Origin: Dehalococcoidia bacterium
GTDB lineage: Bacteria; Chloroflexota; Dehalococcoidia; Lucifugimonadales; SHYF01
Direction of reading: 5' to 3'
Length of the DNA: 21,702 bases
Assembly (NCBI GenBank): GCA_009692985.1
Contig: SHYF01000004.1
Span: 1-21,702, forward strand
Part shown: piece after piece, positions 15,576-21,702 of the stretch
Numbering within the stretch: the stretch's first letter is position 1
Layout of the letters: the number at the start of each line of letters is the position of its first letter
Notes under the pieces: generated by a model
What the model was told of the DNA's origin: nothing
The model's database searches: none
What the model saw: the letters and a program-made list of their open reading frames with translations, nothing else
Made by a program: the position numbers and the translations under genes

Positions 15576-16265
15576 ATGTACAACGTGCTGCTAATACCTG
15601 CCGAAAGAGAGCCTAATGCTGCGCTGCTTCAGAGGCTGGCGGCGGAGAAGATATCTTATACCCTTGCATCCAACATGGAGGCGCTGCCAGACACCGGTCC
15701 TGCGAGCTCCTTCGACGCGGTTCTGGTAGACCTGGGCACGGGCGATAGGAGCACCTTGCTTTCAGTGGCTGAGCGATGCCGGACCCTTCACCTGCCACTG
15801 CTTTGCGGGTTGCCGTCGGAGCGCCTACCGACATACGAAAACTCCTGGGGGGCCGCCGACTTCTTTGTAGTGCCTCCCGCCGCTGGCGAAGTTACCGCCA
15901 GGATCCGGCAGGCCAGGCAACTTGCCAGTCCGAATGCGGCAAAGGAAGGTGGGAATATTCTCCAGGTGGGAGACTTGCGCATCAACCTGGACCGGTACGA
16001 GGTGTCTAACCGAGGGGAGAAGGTACTCTTGACATTCAAAGAGTACCAACTGCTCTGCGCCCTGGCCTCTAACCCTGGGCGTGTATTTACCCGTGAGCAA
16101 CTGCTAACCCAGATATGGGAATACGACTACTTTGGCGGAACCCGCACCGTGGACGTCCACGTACGGCGCCTCCGCAGCAAGATAGAAGACATGGGCGAAA
16201 CCTACATCGAGACTGTGTGGAACGTGGGGTATCGGTTCCGCAACCAGGATGCGCCAGCCCGGTAG
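15576..16265 (+). CDS. glnR: GlnR-like orphan response regulator (nitrogen regulator)
   Basis: The 229-residue product has a degenerate receiver domain (1-115) and an OmpR/PhoB winged helix (about 130-222) with LLTFKEYQLLCALASNPGRV, FTREQLL, YDYFGGTRTVDVHVRRLRSK and ETVWNVGYRF. The Asp equivalent to the phosphoacceptor is present (Asp52 in AVLVDL), but the N-terminal acidic pair is replaced (LLIPAERE) and the receiver lysine is not evident. This matches actinobacterial GlnR, an atypical regulator that works without a partner kinase; the WGAADFF then EVTARIRQA stretch also resembles GlnR. No histidine kinase is adjacent. It stands before amtB, glnB and glnA. GlnR-type operators lie at 16409-16446 and 18388-18425. 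PhoB-type regulators are the main alternative, but the context favours GlnR. Confidence 0.8.
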   Translation: MYNVLLIPAEREPNAALLQRLAAEKISYTLASNMEALPDTGPASSFDAVLVDLGTGDRSTLLSVAERCRTLHLPLLCGLPSERLPTYENSWGAADFFVVPPAAGEVTARIRQARQLASPNAAKEGGNILQVGDLRINLDRYEVSNRGEKVLLTFKEYQLLCALASNPGRVFTREQLLTQIWEYDYFGGTRTVDVHVRRLRSKIEDMGETYIETVWNVGYRFRNQDAPAR

Positions 16266-16291
16266 GCATAGCCCGGCCAGGCTCCGCACCG

Positions 16292-16390
16292 ATGGAAGGG
16301 CTGGACATGCCGGAGCATGCGCCGGAACATGCGATTGAGGCCTACCAAGAATGGGCCTCTCCTACCCCTGGTCGAGGCAGTTCACTGTAG
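16292..16390 (+). CDS. Doubtful 32-residue ORF with PEHA repeat
   Basis: A short frame reads MEGLDMPEHAPEHAIEAYQE and ends at 16388-16390. The PEHA-PEHA part comes from a 12-bp tandem repeat (16309-16320 and 16321-16332, 11/12 identical). There is no ribosome-binding site. It may be non-coding filler between glnR and the operator. Listed so that the gap is accounted for. Confidence 0.15.
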   Translation: MEGLDMPEHAPEHAIEAYQEWASPTPGRGSSL

Positions 16391-16408
16391 TGGCATAGGC
16401 ATCAGCCT

Positions 16409-16446
16409 GTAACAAATAGTTAACAGATGAGAAATACGGGCGTAAC
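16409..16446 (+). promoter_or_regulatory. GlnR-type operator, four half-sites with 11-bp period (amt unit)
   Basis: Half-sites GTAAC (16409), TTAAC (16420), GAAAT (16431) and GTAAC (16442) start exactly 11 bp apart. This fits the known actinobacterial GlnR box pattern gTnAC-n6-GaAAC repeated. The first 17 bases (GTAACAAATAGTTAACA) are identical to those of the second operator at 18388. A further GTAAC at 16465 is slightly out of phase. A possible -10 is TAGGTA at 16462-16467. Confidence 0.75.
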
Positions 16447-16505
16447 ACTTTACCGTCATTCTAGGTAACTGTAATCACAAACGAATTCTAGCGAGGTGGC
16501 TATAG

Positions 16506-16601
16506 ATGGAAGCGCTTCTAAGTGGGATTGCCTTCGCGGGACTATTCACCCTCTGGGTGATATTGCCTATCAAGATCATGAAGGAGCGGCAGGAGTCATA
16601 G
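16506..16601 (+). CDS. 31-residue single-pass membrane microprotein, first gene of the amt unit
   Basis: ATG at 16506 with GAGGTGG about 8 nt upstream opens a 31-codon frame ending in TAG. The protein starts MEALLSGIAFAGLF, has one hydrophobic helix (about residues 4-22) ending in WVILPIKI, and a charged tail KERQES. It resembles the 30-residue protein at 18491-18583: both have a Gly/Phe-rich helix that ends in WVILP followed by a basic residue two positions on. The shared sequence, the same position behind a GlnR-type operator, and ribosome-binding sites in both cases argue for real genes. It probably sits in the plasma membrane near AmtB. Function unknown; a regulator of ammonium transport or PII binding is an inference. 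Confidence 0.75.
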   Translation: MEALLSGIAFAGLFTLWVILPIKIMKERQES

Positions 16602-16617
16602 CAATCAACTGAGCTTG

Positions 16618-16657
16618 AAGACATACCCCTCCAGCAATTGCGGAAGGAGTATGTCTT
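16618..16657 (+). promoter_or_regulatory. Long imperfect hairpin between microprotein and amt genes
   Basis: AAGACATAC (16618-16626) pairs perfectly with GTATGTCTT (16649-16657), and the stem continues with CCT/AGG and a GCAATTGC apex. There is no T-run, so it is more likely an attenuator, mRNA-stability element or processing site than a full terminator. It could raise the microprotein yield relative to AmtB. Confidence 0.5.
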
Positions 16658-16707
16658 TGCCTGTAATACGATTCGAGCGCGAACGGAAAATACCGAGGAG
16701 GTGACGG

Positions 16708-17982
16708 GTGCCTGAGATCAACACCGGGGATAATGCCTGGATACTGACTTCGTCGGCGATGGTACTGCTGATGACCCCTGGCCTGGCCTTTTTCTACGCC
16801 GGGCTTGCGGGACGCACCAACGTGGTAGCCACAATCATGCACAGCTTCATAATAATGGCGCTCATCAGCGTGGTCTGGGTCTTGTGGGAATACAGCCTGG
16901 CCTTCGGGCCGGACGCAGGCCACATTATTGGCAACTTCAGCTGGTTCGGCCTGAAAGATGTGGGAGTGGACCCCAACGCCGACTACGCTGGCACCATACC
17001 TCATCTGACATTCATGTCCTTCCAGATGATGTTCGCAATCATCACCCCTGCCCTGGTCACAGGGGCGCTGGTGGGACGGCTCAAGTTCAAGACGTTCCTG
17101 GTGTTCGTTGTCCTGTGGGCAACCCTGGTGTACGCGCCCATAGCTCACTGGGTATGGGGAATCGGCGGCTGGCTGGGCAACCTGAACGTCATAGGTCTGG
17201 GATTCGAGGGCGAAGTGCCCGCAGGCTACGCTAACAAGGCACTGGACTACGCTGGCGGCACGGTGGTGCACATTAGCTCCGGCGTCAGCGCCCTGGCCGC
17301 GGCCCTGGTGTTAGGCAAGCGGCGGAGCTTCGGGCAAGAGCCCGATGTGCCGCACAACATCCCATTTGTGGTGCTGGGTGTGGGCCTTCTTTGGTTCGGT
17401 TGGTTTGGATTCAATGCGGGCAGCGCCCTGGCTGCCAACGGTGCGGCTGCCAACGCCTTCGTCACCACCAATACCGCCGCTGCTGCCGCCGCACTTGCAT
17501 GGATGACAATGAGCTGGTGGCGCGGAGGTGCGCCCAGCCTGGTTGGGGCGGCCTCTGGCGCAGTGGCCGGGCTGGTGGCCATCACCCCCGCCGCTGGTTG
17601 GGTGGGTCCCATGCCAGCCATTCTCATCGGCATAGGGGCTGGCGTGTTCTGCTATCTGGCCACCTGCCTTCGCAGGAAGATAAAAGTTGACGATACGCTG
17701 GACGTTTGGGGAGTGCATGGCATAGGCGGAACCTGGGGCGCCCTGGCCACGGGCCTGTTCGCGTCAGCCGCCGTGGGTGGTGTCAATGGCCTGTTCTACG
17801 GTAACCCAGGCCAGCTGGTAAACCAGATTGTGGCCGTGTTAGCTAGCTGGGTCTGGGCCTTCGGAATAACATTCATTCTGCTGAAGGTGTTGGACAAGAC
17901 AATGGGGCTGCGTGTTTCAGAGCAGCAAGAGGTTGTTGGGATAGATGGTAGCCAACACGGCGAAACGGCCTACACCCCGTAG
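16708..17982 (+). CDS. amtB: Ammonium transporter
   Basis: The 424-residue protein has about eleven membrane helices and the marks of the Amt/Mep family: LMTPGLAFFYAGLAGRTNVV in the first helix, FQMMFAIITPALVTGA, and the two pore histidines in DYAGGTVVHISSGVSALAAA and WGVHGIGGTWGALATGL. It brings ammonium across the plasma membrane when nitrogen is scarce. The start is a GTG with GAGGAGG upstream. The C-terminal cytoplasmic tail is about 25 residues, with MGLRVSEQQEVVGID, typical of the PII-interacting region. glnB follows after a 32-nt gap, the usual amtB-PII pair. It lies behind a GlnR-type operator and the microprotein gene. Confidence 0.95.
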   Translation: MPEINTGDNAWILTSSAMVLLMTPGLAFFYAGLAGRTNVVATIMHSFIIMALISVVWVLWEYSLAFGPDAGHIIGNFSWFGLKDVGVDPNADYAGTIPHLTFMSFQMMFAIITPALVTGALVGRLKFKTFLVFVVLWATLVYAPIAHWVWGIGGWLGNLNVIGLGFEGEVPAGYANKALDYAGGTVVHISSGVSALAAALVLGKRRSFGQEPDVPHNIPFVVLGVGLLWFGWFGFNAGSALAANGAAANAFVTTNTAAAAAALAWMTMSWWRGGAPSLVGAASGAVAGLVAITPAAGWVGPMPAILIGIGAGVFCYLATCLRRKIKVDDTLDVWGVHGIGGTWGALATGLFASAAVGGVNGLFYGNPGQLVNQIVAVLASWVWAFGITFILLKVLDKTMGLRVSEQQEVVGIDGSQHGETAYTP

Positions 17983-18014
17983 CATCGTTTGGGAGTAATC
18001 ACGAGGAGGAACAG

Positions 18015-18373
<359 letters not shown>

Positions 18374-18387
18374 TCCCAGGACGAAAC

Positions 18388-18425
18388 GTAACAAATAGTT
18401 AACATTTTCGTAATATCCAGGTAAC
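18388..18425 (+). promoter_or_regulatory. GlnR-type operator, four half-sites with 11-bp period (second microprotein unit)
   Basis: GTAAC (18388), TTAAC (18399), GTAAT (18410) and GTAAC (18421) are spaced exactly 11 bp, the same layout as at 16409-16446. A GAAAC (18383) precedes them. A possible -10, TAGGCT, lies at 18436-18441. The operator begins 15 nt after the restored glnB stop. Confidence 0.75.
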
Positions 18426-18490
18426 GGATTCTCTCTAGGCTGAGTTCGTTGGCCGGGAAGACGTCCACTACATAAGTCAGGGAGGAAGCG

Positions 18491-18583
18491 ATGGATATTA
18501 CAACTGCGGCTGGGTTCATTGGGTTCGTCATTGGGCTAGCAGCGTGGGTCATACTTCCCACCCGCGTCCCGGCTGGAGAGTAG
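18491..18583 (+). CDS. 30-residue single-pass membrane microprotein, stand-alone gene before glnA
   Basis: ATG at 18491 follows an excellent ribosome-binding site (GGGAGGAAGCG) and opens 30 codons ending in TAG. The protein starts MDITTAAGFIGFVIGLAAWV, with one membrane helix (about residues 6-21) ending in WVILPTRVPAGE. Its WVILP and Gly-rich helix match the microprotein at 16506-16601. It is preceded by a GlnR-type operator and closed by an intrinsic terminator at 18690-18725, after which glnA has a separate promoter. It thus looks like an independent nitrogen-controlled gene rather than a leader peptide. Function unknown; small proteins that bind glutamine synthetase or AmtB are known in Methanosarcina mazei (sP26, sP36), which is a precedent only. 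Confidence 0.78.
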   Translation: MDITTAAGFIGFVIGLAAWVILPTRVPAGE

Positions 18584-18689
18584 TACAACTGGGGCAAGAC
18601 TCCACACCACGTGGGATGTCGGTACGGTTCCCGCCAGGGAATCGGCCTGTTGGGGGCTGGGTAGTTCCTGGTGGTTGGCAATGGTAGCC

Positions 18690-18725
18690 AGAGGGCTCCT
18701 GCCCTGGGCGGGGCCCTCTCTTCTT
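18690..18725 (+). terminator. Intrinsic terminator after the second microprotein gene
   Basis: AGAGGGC (18690-18696) pairs with GCCCTCT (18713-18719). The stem continues inward through CCTGCC/GGCGGG with one bulged T and one G-U pair, closing on a 3-nt loop. The tail is CTTCTT. It separates the microprotein gene from the glnA promoter. Confidence 0.7.
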
Positions 18726-18763
18726 GCGCTTCGACAGACGACTGAGAAGCCCCATTTGAGATG

Positions 18764-18792
18764 GTGACACAGGGGTGAGTTTGTACTACACT
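18764..18792 (+). promoter_or_regulatory. Sigma-70 promoter of glnA
   Basis: GTGACA (18764-18769, five of six -35 bases), a 17-bp spacer and TACACT (18787-18792, four of six -10 bases). The start would be near 18799, about 45 nt before the glnA ATG. No GlnR-type half-site array overlaps it. Confidence 0.55.
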
Positions 18793-18843
18793 CACCTCCG
18801 CCTTCAAAACCAAAACGACATCGTACAGGGAGGGATACATAAG

Positions 18844-20310
18844 ATGGCAGGCCTAGAGTTGGCAAGCCCAGCACCCCAGGGGTCGGATCCGGCTAAGCTG
18901 ATAGAATGGTGCAGGGCCAACGGGATTCAGATCGTAGACCTGAAATTCGTTGACCTGCTGGGCACCTGGCAGCACTTCTCCATACCTATGGGGGAGTTTA
19001 ACGAGGCGCTTTTCAAAGATGGTTCCGGCTTCGATGGCTCCTCGATACGCGGCTTCCAGCACATCCAGGAAAGCGACATGTTGGTGGTGCCAGACCCTGC
19101 TACGGCGGCGGTGGACCCCGTCTTTTCCATTCCAACCCTGAGCCTGGTCTGCGACATTAGGGACCCAGATAAGGGCGACTACTCCCGCGATCCTAGGTAC
19201 ATAGCCCGCAAAGCTGAGGCGTATTTGAAGAAATCGGGCATAGCTGACACTAGCTACTGGGGGCCGGAGTTGGAGTTCTTTATCTTCGACTCCGCACGTT
19301 TTGACCAGACCACGAACAGCAGCTACTACTTCATCGAATCCGAGGAGGGCGTTTGGAACTCCGGTAACGAAAAGAGCCTTGATGGCAAAGGCCTTAATCT
19401 GGCATTCAAGCCCCGGCATAAGGAGGGGTACTTCCCGGTGCCTCCTCTGGACACGCAGACAGACATACGCTCGGAGATGATCCTGAAGATAGCCACCTTT
19501 GGCGCCTACATGGAGAAACACCACCACGAGGTGGCAACGGCAGGGCAGGCAGAGCTGGGCCTTCGCTACAATACACTAAAGACCCAGGGCGACCACGTGA
19601 TGGCTTATAAGTATGTTGTCAAGAATGTGGCCCGCGCCCATGGCAAAGTTGCCACGTTTATGCCGAAGCCGCTGTTTGGTGACAACGGCTCTGGCATGCA
19701 CGTCCACCAGAGCCTGTGGAAGGCAGGCAAGAACCTCTTCTCCGACCCGAAGGGGTACGCCGGCTTCTCCCAAACAGGCCTTCACTACATAGGCGGGCTG
19801 CTCAAGCACGCCCCTGCGTTGCTGGCCCTGGTGGCGCCTACCACCAACTCCTATCGTCGCCTTGTGCCAGGGTATGAAGCTCCAGTGAACCTGGTCTACT
19901 CCCAGCGCAACAGGAGCGCGGCGGCGCGCATCCCCATGTACTACAACTCGGAAGTTTCAAAGCGTGTGGAGTTCCGGTGCCCGGACCCCACGTGCAATCC
20001 GTACCTGGCCTTCTCCGCCATGCTCATGGCGGGGCTGGACGGCATCATCAACAAGATAGACCCAGGCGAGCCTTATGACGTGGACCTGTACGATCTGCCG
20101 CCGGAAGAGGCTGCCAAGATCAAGCAGGTCCCAGGAAGCTTGGGGGAGGTCCTGGATGCGCTGGAGGCGGACCACGCATTTCTTCTGCGGGGAGACGTGT
20201 TCACCCAGGATGTCATAGATACCTGGATCAAGTTCAAGCGGGAGCGCGAGCTTGACCCCGTTAGGCTCCGGCCACACCCGTACGAGTTTCATCTGTACTT
20301 CGACGCGTAG
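18844..20310 (+). CDS. glnA: Glutamine synthetase type I
   Basis: From the ATG at 18844 (GGGAGG about 10 nt upstream) the product has 488 residues. It makes glutamine from glutamate, ammonia and ATP as a cytoplasmic dodecamer. Visible GSI marks: [14 protein letters not shown] with the [13 protein letters not shown] block, [11 protein letters not shown] with metal-binding Glu, [11 protein letters not shown], the ATP-binding [24 protein letters not shown], and [20 protein letters not shown]. The adenylylation site [10 protein letters not shown] (about residue 418) is present, as in the GSI-beta subtype. In-frame codons up to 18775 overlap the promoter and are not used. It closes the nitrogen island. 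Confidence 0.97.
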   Translation: MAGLELASPAPQGSDPAKLIEWCRANGIQIVDLKFVDLLGTWQHFSIPMGEFNEALFKDGSGFDGSSIRGFQHIQESDMLVVPDPATAAVDPVFSIPTLSLVCDIRDPDKGDYSRDPRYIARKAEAYLKKSGIADTSYWGPELEFFIFDSARFDQTTNSSYYFIESEEGVWNSGNEKSLDGKGLNLAFKPRHKEGYFPVPPLDTQTDIRSEMILKIATFGAYMEKHHHEVATAGQAELGLRYNTLKTQGDHVMAYKYVVKNVARAHGKVATFMPKPLFGDNGSGMHVHQSLWKAGKNLFSDPKGYAGFSQTGLHYIGGLLKHAPALLALVAPTTNSYRRLVPGYEAPVNLVYSQRNRSAAARIPMYYNSEVSKRVEFRCPDPTCNPYLAFSAMLMAGLDGIINKIDPGEPYDVDLYDLPPEEAAKIKQVPGSLGEVLDALEADHAFLLRGDVFTQDVIDTWIKFKRERELDPVRLRPHPYEFHLYFDA

Positions 20311-20327
20311 CCCGAAGGGGGCGAGGT

Positions 20328-20370
20328 AACCTCACCCCCTGTGTCCCCCTCTCCTACAGGAGAGGGGGGA
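20328..20370. repeat. REP-like palindrome, copy 2, downstream of glnA
   Basis: CCCCCTCTCC (20345-20354) and GGAGAGGGGG (20359-20368) form a perfect 10-bp stem with a TACA loop. The left flank AACCTCACCCCCTGTGTC matches copy 1 (896-943) in reverse orientation. As it follows the glnA stop by 34 nt it may also end glnA transcription. Confidence 0.65.
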
Positions 20371-20406
20371 AGAAAAAGGGATTCAGGGGACACCCCTGTT
20401 ACCCTG

Positions 20407-20431
20407 GCAGAGGGGACAAGGCCCCCTCTGC
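20407..20431 (+). terminator. Hairpin downstream of glnA
   Basis: GCAGAGGGG (20407-20415) pairs perfectly with CCCCTCTGC (20423-20431) around a 7-nt loop. A third small stem, CCCC-n6-GGGG, follows at 20435-20448. No T-run, so it is a transcript-end stabiliser or repeat rather than a textbook terminator. Confidence 0.4.
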
Positions 20432-20483
20432 ACTCCCCGATGATGGGGTGGCCGATAACAATATGGGCGATTTGTTTCAGACG

Positions 20484-21608
20484 TTATGTCTTATTGTTCA
20501 AGCTGGGATATATCTGGCCAAGAGAAGTTTTTCTGAGAAACAAAACCGAGTTTCGTAACTTTTGCCTGGTTGGGTACGTTGTGGGGATATGAGAATAGGG
20601 TATGGAACAATGATTGGGCAAGGGGAGGATGGTGGGGCAACCAGGTGGCCTAAACGCCAGGGTGAAAGGTAGAATCTTCCTGCGCCGACGGATGGCCCAG
20701 AAGGAAGCGGCCAGGAGCAGGCCAGCCATGATGACCAGGCCGAGGCCGGAGACGCCGGGCGTAGGCGCGGCGGTGGGGATGGTCAGCACGCGCTGCTCCC
20801 CAAGCCCCAGAACGCCCTTGTCAACCAGCCCGATGCTCCCCGTCTTGCTGAACACGCTTGCGGTCACGTAGTAGCTTTCGCCGAGCCCGGTCAGCGCGAG
20901 GGTCAGGGGCTCCACCACCGGTCCGAAAACCCAGCCCATTTCATCCGAGTTGCCGAACCAGATGCTGTCCGGGATTTCCGTGACCGGCCCGGTGGCCGCG
21001 CTGAAGCCGAGGCGCCGGCCCTGCGCATCTACCAGGAAGCCCGCTACAGGATAGAGGCCGAGGTTCGAACATCCAGCAGCGCACCCTATGACCACAAACC
21101 CATAGCCAGCCAGGTCGGTAGAGATGTCGCCACCGGCGGACATCTCGCGGGGATCGAACGGCACCCCGAGCGTTTCGAAGATCAGCTGCTGCACCTCGAC
21201 GTTGTACGGTAACTCCGTGTGGCCGACCTTACCCGCCGTGTTTTCGCCCATGGTGAAGGCCCGGAGGATGACCCGTGAGTCATCGATAAACTCGCCTTTA
21301 AACTGGCCTTTGGCCGAAATGAGCGGCACTGTGCCGTCTCCCCCGTCCGAAACTTTGTTGTCGCTGTAATAGATCTCCCCGGGGGCGGCATCTCGTCCAC
21401 TAGGGTCGGCAAATTCCGCGATCGGATGGATAAGAAGGGTTGAAGTTGGACCGACCTTTTCCACCACTGTGGTGGGCGTTTTGCCGCCGTTTGTCCCGTA
21501 GATAATGGTCGGCTTGGACATGACCTTGTTCGGGTTGATGGGAAAGGTCGCCCCACCGATAACTTGGATCTGCTTTGCATCTTCATCTAGATGGATCCAT
21601 GCGAAAAC
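20484..21608 (-). pseudogene. 3' part of a lipase-like (alpha/beta hydrolase) surface protein with C-terminal membrane tag
   Basis: The frame is open from 21608 to the stop at 20484; the first ATG is at 21521. It carries the C-terminal catalytic features of LCAT/PGAP1-type hydrolases: YYSDNKVSDGGDGTVPLISA (the Asp) and KVGHTELPYN (the His). The nucleophile elbow and the N-terminal half are missing. Meaningful sequence continues upstream of the ATG (FAWIHLDEDAKQIQVIGG), but stops occur in all three frames at about 21590-21660, so the 5' end looks broken. A beta-rich domain (about 120-255) leads to a Pro/Thr linker and a membrane helix PGVSGLGLVIMAGLLLAASF followed by WAIRRRR, the same tag as in the relic at 419-873. 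A 60-residue tail after RRRRK looks like non-coding read-through. I infer a decayed surface hydrolase. Confidence 0.6.
20677..20760 (-). repeat. C-terminal tag cassette, shared with 757-845
   Basis: The DNA for PGVSGLGL then MAGLLLAASFWAI is almost identical to 760-831 on the other strand, including long exact runs such as CCCGGCGTCTCCGGCCTCGG and GGCCTGCTCCTGGCCGCTTC. Copy is at nucleotide level, not only protein level. Confidence 0.75.
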
Positions 21609-21702
21609 TTAGGTGCGGCGGAGATTCTATTTGGATTGAATCTTATGCGCACTCAAAATCATGAAAGCAATGATCGGTACATCCAGCACAAGATGTATTC
21701 CC

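Noticed and set aside
18491..18583. Second microprotein as a simple attenuation leader peptide for glnA
   Set aside because: It has no run of regulatory codons, has a paralogue before amtB, and a separate promoter for glnA follows the terminator. Not fully excluded.

Overview
The window reads as a compact chromosomal segment from a Chloroflexota bacterium, most likely a Dehalococcoidia-like lineage. This placement is an inference. It rests on an orphan GlnR-type response regulator driving nitrogen genes, the block PIN/TRAM-ispD-ispF-cysS, a small retropepsin-like protease starting MGTF, and dispersed palindromic repeats of a kind I associate with these genomes. No rRNA, tRNA, CRISPR array or transposase gene was seen.

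Layout. Bases 1-243 are the 3' end of a protein-L-isoaspartate methyltransferase gene. Bases 244-1243 hold a decayed RCC1-repeat surface-protein gene and a cluster of palindromic repeats, including a MITE-like inverted repeat next to gatB. Bases 1244-3851 carry gatB, secG and a SAM hydrolase/hydroxide adenosyltransferase gene on the + strand. Bases 3897-8663 carry, on the minus strand, ilvD, a PD-(D/E)XK nuclease-like gene, a small aspartyl protease gene and tldD. A copy of the tldD 5' end lies in front of the protease gene. Bases 9204-11638 form a tight three-gene + strand operon (OsmC-like, acyl-CoA-dehydrogenase-like, cytoplasmic PhnD-like). Each product seems to lack the hallmark residue or signal of its family. 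Bases 11673-15298 are a minus-strand operon PIN/TRAM-ispD-ispF-cysS with a strong promoter at 15434-15463.

Bases 15576-20310 are a nitrogen-assimilation island: glnR-like regulator, amtB, glnB and glnA. Two unlisted genes for about 30-residue single-pass membrane microproteins are here (16506-16601 and 18491-18583). They share a WVILP motif. Each is the first gene after a nearly identical GlnR-type operator made of four 5-bp half-sites spaced exactly 11 bp apart (16409-16446 and 18388-18425). The second microprotein gene is closed by an intrinsic terminator, and glnA then has its own promoter, so this microprotein looks like a stand-alone nitrogen-responsive gene. The PII gene between them carries a perfect 17-bp tandem duplication that shifts the frame and removes the C-terminal third. 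Deleting one copy restores a normal 113-residue PII.

Bases 20311-21702 hold glnA-downstream hairpins and the 3' part of a broken lipase-like surface-protein gene. Its C-terminal membrane/sorting segment is nearly the same DNA as that of the RCC1 relic at the other end of the window. The most interesting candidate system is the GlnR-box/microprotein/Amt-PII-GS module.
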